From Aegilops tauschii subsp. strangulata (Eukaryota; Streptophyta; Magnoliopsida; Poales; Poaceae), in the NCBI RefSeq assembly GCF_002575655.3, contig NC_053035.3:381401792-381465791 (forward strand): a stretch of DNA of 64,000 nucleotides. Reading direction: 5' to 3'. The position numbers and the translations under genes were made by a program. Positions 46,901-54,734 of this stretch are shown one piece after another. The notes under the pieces are model-generated. The model was not told the DNA's origin, ran no database searches, and saw only the letters and a list, made by a program, of their open reading frames with translations. Position 1 is the stretch's first letter; each line of letters begins with the position of its first letter.

Positions 46901-47020
46901 CTCGGCCGGTAGACGGTGGGCGATTTCCTTCGCCAAGTATCCGGCCACCCGAAGCTCAGTAATGTCCTCCTCCTTGACGGAGGAGACCATCCACTTGCCC
47001 TGACCTCCGGATCCGGACAT
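43925..47020 (-). pseudogene. Antisense multi-intron gene of element B (Transposase_28 type plus coiled coil)
   Basis: It starts at ATG 47020 (MSGSGGQGKWM). Exon 1 (47020-46151) carries RVVFIPHFFRGLGFPLHPF, SFLNISVFIVVCEVFL and RLTSWVKKSPNW. Exon 2 (46075-45666) carries PEKKAKKKAKGAK and an acidic tract. The next exon (45584-45071) includes PMETGEEG and SIVYEHRVLMGTVIEK. Coiled-coil exons follow (about 44955-44828 and 44754-44482). The last exon (44406-43925) has TEKLFWSQYVVPEHP, RSVCIKGARMAF and ends DIIFE. Introns 46076-46150, 45585-45665, 44755-44827 and 44407-44481 match those of the A copy. Stops at 46541-46543 (TGA), near 45470 (TAA) and near 45105 (TAG) disable this copy. Function unknown; the family is widespread in grass gypsy elements. 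Confidence 0.75.
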
Positions 47021-47555
47021 GGTTGAGCGTTTGCTCGAGTGGAAAGGAGATGGGAACTTGGGCGCTGGAGCTCGAGATCGGAAGGGCCGAGATAGAGAGA
47101 AGGCGTGGGAGAGGAAGAGGGAATCCTTATCCCCTTATAAAGGCAGTGAATATTGAATGGCTCCCCACTCACCTTAGAACTCGCCTATTCCCAAGGGCTG
47201 TATAAACGGCACGGTTGGGTTACCCATGCCCGCATTGATGAGAATCCCACGATAAGGGGACACGATCTCTGCTTTGACAAGACATGCCAATCGCAACCGC
47301 GTCTCGGGACGTGGAGCGGCGGACATAAAACGGTCCGAAATTATGGCCGGTCGGACGTGATGTCATGCTACAAAAATTTGTCAGCGGATTGGGCTCGTGT
47401 AAAATTATATTCTCTATGTGGTTGTGTATGGTGTGTGTGACAGGTCCGCATACTATCACCACGTCCGGAGACTATCTTGGAGTTCGGAAAGAAGGGAACC
47501 CGCCTTGCAATGCCGAAGACAATCTGCGCGTCGGACTCCTCGTCATTGAAGCCAG
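47021..47555 (-). other. Upstream region of the antisense gene in element B
   Basis: No ORF is supported. It holds the TATA-like box at 47134-47141 and lies between the antisense start and the sense PPT. The left part matches 6800-7029 of element A. Confidence 0.6.
47134..47141 (-). promoter_or_regulatory. TATA-like box of the antisense gene in element B
   Basis: The minus strand reads GCCTTTATAAGGGGATAAGG, 121 bp upstream of ATG 47020. It is the counterpart of 6911-6918. Confidence 0.55.
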
Positions 47556-47568
47556 GTTCAGGGGCTAC
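47556..47568 (+). other. Element B polypurine tract
   Basis: GTTCAGGGGCTAC directly before the 3' LTR. Confidence 0.8.
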
Positions 47569-48045
47569 TGAGGGAGTCCTGGACTAAGGGGTCCTCGGGC
47601 GTCTGGCCTATTATCAATGGGCCGGACTGATGGTCTATGAAGACATGAAGACCGAAGACTGTACCCGTGTCCGGATAGGACTCTCCTTGGCGTGGAAGGC
47701 AAGCTTGGCGATCAACTATGAAGATTCCTTCCTATGTAACCGACTATGTAACCCTAGTTCCCCCCGGTGTCTATATAAACCGGCGGGTTTAGTCCGGAAA
47801 TGATATACTCATTACCATAGTCATACAGGCTAGGCTTCTAGGGTTTAGCCATTACGATCTCGTGGTAGATCAACTCTTGTAACACTCATATTCATCAAGA
47901 TCAATCAAGCAGGAAGTAGGGTATTATCTCCATAGAGAGGGCCCGAAGCTTGGTAAACATCGTGTCCCCTGTCTCCTGTAACCATCAACCTTAGACACAC
48001 AGTTCGGGACCCCCTACCCGAGATCCGCCGGTTTTGACACCGACA
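47569..48045 (+). repeat. Element B 3' LTR
   Basis: It runs from TGAGGGAGTCCTGG to ACACCGACA and pairs with 38818-39296. Confidence 0.92.
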
Positions 48046-48050
48046 GAGAT

Positions 48051-48718
48051 GGACTTATCCGTTGTCCTCACACTCTCCCGGAGATCAAGGCGCGCCAGTC
48101 AAGCTCCGCTCCTGACATAAGGCCTCGTGAACAGCCAGTCAAACTCGCCTTCAAGGTTAGTTATACGTACTCAGCTATCTTTCTCCATTACATTGTGTGC
48201 GCTTCCATCAATGATTACAAATGCTAACGAGGAGTGGTGTTGCAGGTTGCTATGCAGAGTGAGAGAGATAGAACAGAGAAACTTCTGGCGGAGGCGGCGG
48301 AGAGGCAGCGGGAGTTGGAGGAGAGGACGACAAAGATGTTGGAGGAGGAGATGGCACGGAATGACATGCAGGCAAGGGCCATGTACGAGCTCCTTGTGGT
48401 AAGTTTCTTCTGCAGATTAGCCAAAACATGCATGTAGTGTTCGTCTCATTACTAACTAGTATGACTGAGTCATGAAAACCAAATGTGCAGTCTGTGTGCG
48501 AGAAGGCCGGTCAGACCGCTCCGCCGATGCCAGAGATTGCTCCTGGGACCACGGTGAGTTTAATTTGAATGGACATTACTTGCTAGTCTTAACATTTGAG
48601 TGTCATCATGCTAACGAGACATTAGAAATGATCTTTGGTGCAGCGTAACTCCAGACAAGTATCGCACGATCCTTCTCCAGCTACCGGCACGAGCCAGCCC
48701 GCTCCTACACCTCCATGA
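48051..48718 (+). CDS. Second CACTA gene, exons 5b to 8
   Basis: Exon 5 resumes after the GAGAT duplication: GLIRCPHTLPEIKAR to 48155. Exons 48246-48398 (a Glu/Arg-rich coiled coil with SERDRTEKLLAEAAERQREL), 48491-48553 and 48644-48718 follow, ending at TGA 48716-48718 after QPAPTPP. All junctions are GT..AG, with introns of about 90 bp, and keep one reading frame. With one GAGAT copy and element B left out, exon 5 is 384 bases and open throughout. The C-terminal coiled coil would allow dimerisation, as known for TnpA-type proteins. This 3' half is undamaged; the 5' half (37063-38817) carries one frameshift and one stop. Confidence 0.82.
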
Positions 48719-49009
48719 TCACGGTAAGTTTCTCTAGTGTTTTGCTTAACAAATGCATAAAGACCTAGACTTAGCTTTATTTCCTCCAATATGCTTACCA
48801 TAATGACCTAGAGTTAGCTTCCTTTCCTCCAAAATGACTTAATAAGCTTACTGACCTCCAAAACCATCCATTTTATGTAAGTTAGCTCTAAAATGATCTA
48901 TACTTAGCTTTGTTTCCTCCAAAATGACCTAAGTTAGCTCTAATATGCTTAGTTAACTAGGTTTGCTCAATAATGACATGTACTTAGCTTACTTATGTCA
49001 AAAAATGGC
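48719..49009. other. AT-rich 3' flank of the second CACTA gene
   Basis: Loose, degenerate forms of the TTAGCT...AAAATGACC repeat that becomes regular from 49010. No gene is seen. Confidence 0.6.
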
Positions 49010-49540
49010 ATAATTAGCTTAGTTAGCTCATAAACGATCCATTTTACCTTAGTTAGCTTTAAAATGACCCATTTTATCTTAGTTAGCTCATAAATGATCC
49101 ATTTTACCCAAGTTAGCTCTAAAATGACCCATTTTACCTAGGTTAGCTCCAAAATGATCCATTTTACCTAGGTTAGCTCTAAAATGACCCATTTTACCTA
49201 GGTTAGCTCCAAAATGACCCATCTTACCTAGGTTAGCTCCAAAATGATCCATTTCACCTAAGTTAGCTCATAAACGATCCATTTCACCAAGGTTAGCTCA
49301 TAAATGATCCATTTCATCTAAGTTAGCTAATAAATGATCCATTTCACCTAAATTAGCTCATAAACGATCCATTTCACCTAAGTTAGCTCATAAACGATCC
49401 ATCTCACCTAAGTTAGCTCATAAATGATCTGTTTCACCTTAGTTAGCTCATAAACGATCCATTTCAACTAAGTTAGCTCATAAATGATCCATTTCACCTA
49501 AGTTATCCATTTCACCTAAGTTATCTCATAAATGATATAT
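49010..49540. repeat. 30-bp minisatellite, about 17 units
   Basis: The unit is AGTTAGCTCATAAACGATCC plus ATTTCACCTA, 30 bp. Two variants alternate: CATAAA(C/T)GATCC and CCAAAATGACC. Unit length is nearly constant and no spacers are present. Confidence 0.92.
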
Positions 49541-49919
49541 ACTTCTTCTTCTAGTCTTTTTCTTCTTCTAGTCTTCTTCTTCTTCTAGTCACATTTTTCT
49601 AACTTTCTTATTTGCCATTTTGTAGATTTCATTCACTTCACGGAAGCTAGCTTGCTACGATGGAGTGCTTGTTTTTTCCTTTCATTCACTTCTAGTATTC
49701 TTCTAGCTTGCTATGATGGAACTTGCTATATGGATGAAACTTTGCATTGTAATATGTATGGATGGAACAATCTGTATGTGGAACTTGTTATGTATGTATG
49801 GATGGAACTATGTATGTACGATGAAACTTATGTGCTGGATATGTCATATGTTTGCTGTGAAATAGCCCTGTGAAATATATATATGTCATATATATTTGCT
49901 GTGAAAATTGTTGGATTTA
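49541..49919. other. CACTA interior between minisatellite and subterminal array
   Basis: CTTCTT-rich patch at 49545-49595, then AT-rich sequence with repeated TATGTATGGATGGAAC phrases. No gene. Confidence 0.5.
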
Positions 49920-50485
49920 AAAAAACCAGAAAACAGAGGCAATGGAGGCTCTTTGCTGTTTGCCACCGAGGGCAAAGGGCTCTTTGCCGTCCTCCGCGGA
50001 CGGCAAAGAAGCCACGTGGCAGCCACCTGTGTTTCCTAGGAGCTGACCCATTTGGTCAGTTTGCCTACAGTGGCGGACGACAAAGCCTTTGCCTACAGTG
50101 GCAGACGACAAAGGATCACCGCCTTTGCCTACAGTGGCGGACGGCAAAGCCTTGGTGGGCAGTGACGTGCAGCTGACGTCATTTGGCCGACGGCAAAGGC
50201 CTGGTGCTCTTTGCCGTAAGCTTGCGGACGGCAAAGACTGCCGTTAGCCACCTAACGGACTAACAGCGAATTTATTGCCGTCGGCTTTCTTTGCCGTCAG
50301 CCACTGATGTCAAAGGCCTCTTTGCCGTCCGCTGCTAAAAGCAAACGGCAAAGAAGGTCTTTGTCGATCTTATCTTTGCCGGCGCCGTTTGCCGTCCGTG
50401 GCAGACGGCAAAGGCCTTTGACGTCCGCCATCCGTGCCTTTGCCGTCTGCCTTGGCGGACGGCAAAGTAGCTGATTCCTGTAGTG
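49920..50485. repeat. CACTA right subterminal repeats and TIR
   Basis: About a dozen exact TTTGCCGTC or GACGGCAAA motifs plus variants, largely as inverted pairs, ending in CTGATTCCTGTAGTG. It is denser than the left array. Confidence 0.9.
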
Positions 50486-50488
50486 CAT

Positions 50489-50803
50489 GAAGAAAGCAAT
50501 AGCAATAAACTAAACAATCATAGTGCTAAGCTAACAGATGGGTCTTGTCCATCACATCATTCCCTAATGATGTGATCCTGTTCATCAAATGACAACACAT
50601 GTCTATGGCTAGGAAATTTAATCATCTTTGATTAACGAGCTAGTCTAGTAGAGGCATACTAGGGACACTCTGTTTGTCTATGTATTCACACATGTACTAA
50701 GTTTCCGGTTAATACAATTCTAGCATCAATAATAAACATTTATCATGATATAAGGAAATATAAATAACAACTTTATTATTGCCTCTAGGGCATATTTCCT
50801 TCA
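50489..50803 (-). repeat. Angela-like 5' LTR, segment 3 (outer end)
   Basis: It aligns with 138-448 of the window and ends in ATTTCCTTCA, i.e. TGAAGGAAAT on the minus strand. This is the 5' boundary of the whole Angela-like element. Confidence 0.9.
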
Positions 50804-51109
50804 CCAATCTCCTAAACAAAATAGCTTAAAAGTAAAATGGTGCTCCATGTTTCCGTGAACTTAGGTGTTTGGTTAAGCTCCATGCATATTTGAGCATCTT
50901 AAATATCGTCGCCGATTTGGAAGGGCGATCAATACTGAGTCCCCTAATTGCAAGCCACCTAATTTGAGACTCATGTTGCTTAAGCTCTTCCTTCCCCAAC
51001 ACCAATCATCCAGTTCTTCGTCCTTCAGGTCCAAATGCTCTAATGATTCATCCAGGTTGTCCCCCAACCGTGCTCCTATTGTCGTTGAGGAACTAGGAAC
51101 GCTCGCCAT
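50804..51109 (-). pseudogene. DUF4283-like N-terminal fragment, cut by the Angela-like insertion
   Basis: From ATG 51109 the minus strand reads MASVPSSSTTIGARL with an acidic stretch (LDLKDEELDD). Then, after frame changes, EELKQHESQIRWLAIRGLS, SATIFKMLKYAWSL and finally FTFKLFCLGDW, the pattern of the DUF4283 domain of plant zinc-knuckle and LINE ORF1 proteins. It stops exactly at the Angela end (50803), so the rest should lie left of the window. At least two frameshifts are present. The source could be a LINE or a host-like gene copy. Confidence 0.55.
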
Positions 51110-52284
51110 CTAGAGCACAACCTTCTTCCTTGCCTTCACGATCACACCAAGCAGCCTCGTCTCAGCCGCAGAGACGGGTAGGAGGTAGAGGAACAGTGGA
51201 ACCCATGATGAATATCAGGTCACTACCGGAGTATATCTAAGCCCTAGCTAAGAGGGTATTCCCAGGCCGTGTGGTTCCTTGTTGAATATTCAGTGTAGTT
51301 GGATAAGTTTAAGGTTGAACTGCACGGGAGAGCTATTTCTCGCCCATACCAAGACATAACTCAGTCTCGCCACTACAGGAGGCACGCTCGCCTTAGTGGG
51401 CTGGCCCACTTAAGCGATTTTGGAAAGCTTCTATAAACCCATCCGGTTCGGTTTTAGAACCTTCCATGGAGTTTTCTTTTCTCTCTTTTCTATGTTTCTT
51501 TCTTCAGTTTTCTTTGATTTTTCCTTTTCCTTTTTTTATGGCTTTGTTTTTTGTTTCGTTCTTTGGTTTTCTTTGATTTTTTTCTTTCTCTACTTATTTT
51601 TTTACACATGTCTACTTTTCTCAATACAAATTGTACATTTTTCTCATGAACGCATATCTTTATGGTACACGTTGAACATTTTCAAATACATAATGTGTTT
51701 TTTTCAAACACATGTTTTTGAACATTTTTTATATATATGTTATTTTTTTGCAAACACATGCTTAGCATTTTGTTTAATGACACAAGATAAATTATTACAT
51801 TGTATAAACATTTATAAAGCATGTCATGAACATATTTTTAAATCATGTTAACAGTTTACAAATATCATGTACATTTTTAATTATGCAAGTTTTTACATTG
51901 TGTTTTTTCTAAATGTCATGAACATTTTCTCAAAATGTGAGAACATGTTCTTAAATGTCACATCAATTGCAAAACATTTTTGTAATTATGTGATCATTTT
52001 TAGATGTAATTTACATTTTTTTTACATACGCTATCATCATTTATATTTTGAACAGCATATTATTTTTTATTGTATAAACATTTTTCCTATGCATGATAAA
52101 CTTTTTAAAATTTAAAGAAATTATTTTCCATTTGACATATAAGTAAAATTAATTTAAAAAAGTGGGTTGAGAAGCAGCGCTCTTCCGAGGCCACGCATGC
52201 CCATTTAAGGGCGCCTAAGCCGAGCACACCTTCCATCTCGCACATTTTCCTATTTGTCGCTTACTGCATCAAACTGCCGCCGTA
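51110..52284. other. AT-rich intergenic sequence
   Basis: The first 300 bp would be upstream of the DUF4283-like fragment. From 51470 to 52140 the sequence is T-rich with many ACATTTTT/GAACATTTT phrases, a common degenerate Triticeae repeat. The 143-codon T-rich frame (51420-51851) is compositional. No gene. Confidence 0.6.
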
Positions 52285-53192
52285 GGGAGCAACTAATCAA
52301 AGGGTACCCCTTGCGGGAGCTCCAAGGGTCTTTTTTGGTGGGTTGAGAGCACGCCACCACTTGGCGCGCTCTCAGCCGTCGTGACGTGTCGCGTGTTAGG
52401 CACTGCTTCGGGATTTTTTTTTCTGTACAAGTTTCTGGGTTTTAAATGAGTTTTCCCCTTTTTTTGGCTTTTCGGGATTTTCTCGGTTTTCCCTAAATGT
52501 TGGAGTATTTAAAAAAAAAGCAAAACCCATGTTTTTTTGCTTCCGTGAGAGGCACATATTTGCTTCTCGCGGAGGCACATGTTTGCTTGTGCGAAAGGCA
52601 TAGTTGTGCTTCTCAGAAAGGAAAAAAACATGTTTTTTTTCTTCCGCGAGAAGTGTAGATTTGCTTCTCATAGAGACACAGATTTGCTTCCGCGAGTGTG
52701 ACACTTGAAAAAAATTGGTTTTTTCTTCTACCAGAGACACATATTTGTTTCTCGTGGAGGCACAAGGTTGCTTTCGTGAGAGGCACTGTGCCTCTTGAAA
52801 GGGACAAAAAAACCGTTTTGTTTCTTCTATGAGAGGCATAGATTTGCTTCTCGTGGATGTACAGATTTGCTTCTGCGAGAGGCACAGTTGTGTCTCTAGA
52901 AAGGGAAACAAGTAAAAAAGTACTTCTGACTCGGTTTTTTCTCTCCCTATTTTTTGGTTTTTTCATTAAAAATTCATTAAAACCTATTAACATGAGATCT
53001 AGTTTCAAAGATTTTGATGCGGGAAATCCAACGGTGAAACATTTCATGATTTTAACGCACGATTTAAGAGACTAAACATTTGAATAAACCAATCTACGAA
53101 AAAAGAAAAACTCTCATGTCGCGATAAGTGGCACCACTTATGGGAAGGTGGGAGTGAACGTTGCAAGGGATACCCCTTAATTAGTGATTACG
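52285..53192. mobile_element. Mutator-like (MULE) non-coding element, candidate
   Basis: Roughly 95-bp imperfect terminal inverted repeats. GGGAGCAACTAATCAAAGGG at the left corresponds to CGTAATCACTAATTAAGGGG on the other strand at the right end, then CCCTTGC and CCACTT..CGCGAC parts follow in both. Candidate 9-bp duplications are GCCGCCGTA (52276-52284) and ACTGCCGTA (53193-53201), 7 of 9 identical. The interior consists of degenerate repeats around GCTTC(C/T)GCGAGAGGCAC and has no transposase. Long TIRs and a 9-bp duplication point to Mutator; the mismatched duplication keeps this tentative. Confidence 0.5.
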
Positions 53193-54734
53193 ACTGCCGT
53201 ATTGCACAGAGCGTATGACACCACTTATGGGAAGGGGGGAGTGAACTTCTGAGGTTTTCTAAGAAAAATGAATTAGTGACATCAGTATTTTACCCTTTAT
53301 GAAGAAAGAAAATAAAAAATAAAAACAAACAATGTTTTTTCACAATATACACAAATAATGTGTTTCTAAATAATATGAAGAATAAACATGTAATAGTTAA
53401 ATTTTCGAAAAATCTAAGAAGGAATGAATGAGTGGCATTTGGTTTTACCCTTGAAGAATAAAGAAAATGTAATAATAAAATTTAAAAAAATTAATAACAA
53501 TGAATTAGTGGCATTAGTATTATGCTTTAAGAAGAAATATAACGAAAAAAGTGTTTAAAAAACTTGCACACAACTTAGCTCTAAGATCGCAATTTTTGTA
53601 TATGCAAACAATAATCATATAATAGTGTATTTTGTGTGTATACATTTACACTCACCAAACAAACCAACTATACCCACCAAAGAAACTAAAACCAACTAAC
53701 AAAGAAAAACAAAATAACAAAGCAAAAACCCAAAAAAACCAGAAAAATATAACAAAAGAGGAGAGAGAAGGGTTGAATCACAGATAATGGGCTTCGGCTC
53801 GGTTTCAAATTAACTCCAGTGAGCACAACAAGTCGCGAGAAAAAATGCAACAAGAATCTGAGAGCAAAATCAACAGCAAAAAATGATTGACCCAAATTCA
53901 AAATACAGTTGACAAACATATAGCTCAAGTGGTCAAAAAAGTAGAACATGCATATATGGCGCATTTGGTTGTTGTATATAGGCCAACCAGTCTCGCGCGG
54001 GAAAGAAAATGGGTTGTTTGGTTGCCTGTGTTTCATTGTTGGGCATGCATCGCATAGAACTTAAAGCAGCTCCCAGCTAGGCCTGCTAGAAACCATCGAA
54101 TCGGTAGTTTCCAGCCAGCCAGGTTGAGTTGAGCTAGATCGAGCGCAGATGGTGCCCCGTAGCAGGAGAGTATGCCAGTGCGATGCAACCTAGTATACAC
54201 CTTTTACTTCTTATCTTCTCCTACCTCGAGAAGCTCCTCTCTAATATCCTTTCTTGCTCGTCCCTTCTAATCTACACAATGGTGCATCGATTCGAGATAA
54301 ACTCTACACACAAAAAATGCACATCAATGTTATGGTTCCATTCAGGCGATCGATTCAAATTTTCATCGACCGTAAATGCTTAATTTCGTGTTCATGTTTG
54401 GACCTATTTTGGGCGAATTTTGTCCAATTCATTGCACACGGTCAGCTGTTCGAAATGTCCTTTGACCAGTAGCTTCATCTCGCAGTTTCACACGACTTTT
54501 GTGTTGCATATTTTCTGTTTCGATGGTCATAGACGAGTAAATCTACATATTTCTGATGAGTTATACATATGCATATGTGTGATACATTTTAATGACACTC
54601 TTAATCTCCTTCATCACTTCTAATCTTTCTCTTGATCTCATCTCACGCGTCCCACTACACTAGCACCACCGGCGGCGTTGTTCCTCTTGACCTCCTCTCC
54701 CGCTGAAAGATCATGGATATCGCCTGAGGGGGGT
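53193..54734. other. AT-rich intergenic sequence with degenerate repeats
   Basis: Phrases like ATGAATTAGTG(A/G)CAT recur near 53269, 53427 and 53505. CACCACTTATGGGAAGG of the MULE end is repeated at 53221. From 54000 to 54734 the sequence looks low-copy, but I see no gene. Confidence 0.5.

Larger units (their letters stand above)
38818..48045 (+). mobile_element. Element B: gypsy-type retrotransposon without RT, with antisense gene
   Basis: A structurally complete 9228-bp element with 5-bp duplication GAGAT (38813-38817, 48046-48050). LTRs of 479 and 477 bp differ by roughly 18 sites by eye. Sense strand: PBS, gag, protease, non-coding. Antisense strand: a multi-intron gene at 43925-47020. 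There is no RT, RNase H or integrase. It inserted into exon 5 of the second CACTA gene. Confidence 0.92.
25360..50485 (+). mobile_element. CACTA (En/Spm-type) DNA transposon with two nested LTR elements
   Basis: The termini are CACTACTGGAATCAG and, inverted, CACTACAGGAATCAG (14 of 15 bases). The 3-bp duplication CAT (25357-25359, 50486-50488) is confirmed by the empty site in the other Angela LTR. Both ends carry arrays of TTTGCCGTC/GACGGCAAA subterminal motifs. It encodes a TNP2-like transposase and a TnpA/Transposase_24-type gene on the plus strand. Removing the nested elements E and B with their duplications leaves about 10.1 kb. The family name is not assigned. Confidence 0.95.
1..50803 (-). 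mobile_element. Angela/BARE1-like Ty1/copia retrotransposon, split by nested insertions
   Basis: The element reads on the minus strand: 5' LTR at high coordinates (5692-6106, 24488-25359 and 50489-50803), then PBS, leader, gag, protease, integrase, RT, RNase H, PPT and 3' LTR (1-448). The integrase-before-RT order is diagnostic of Ty1/copia. The LTR start (TGAAGGAAATATGCCC on the minus strand) is one I recognise from the Angela/BARE1/WIS group of Triticeae. The 5' LTR is broken by element A and by the CACTA transposon. The coding region has frameshifts and stops, so the copy is not autonomous. The 3' LTR runs off the window, so the 5-bp target duplication cannot be checked; the outer 5' flank is CCAAT (50804-50808). 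Confidence 0.93.

Noticed and set aside
38818..48045. Two separate solo LTRs instead of one element
   Set aside because: PBS, Gag-protease and PPT lie between them in order, and a shared GAGAT duplication flanks the outer ends.
49010..49540. CRISPR-like array
   Set aside because: Direct 30-bp tandem repeats without unique spacers, inside a plant transposon.
51420..52115. Phe-rich 143- and 82-codon frames
   Set aside because: T-rich degenerate repeat; phenylalanine content is compositional.
53930..54070. Possible hAT-type MITE around TTTGGTTG motifs
   Set aside because: TTTGGTTG occurs twice nearby, but I could not define inverted ends or an 8-bp duplication.
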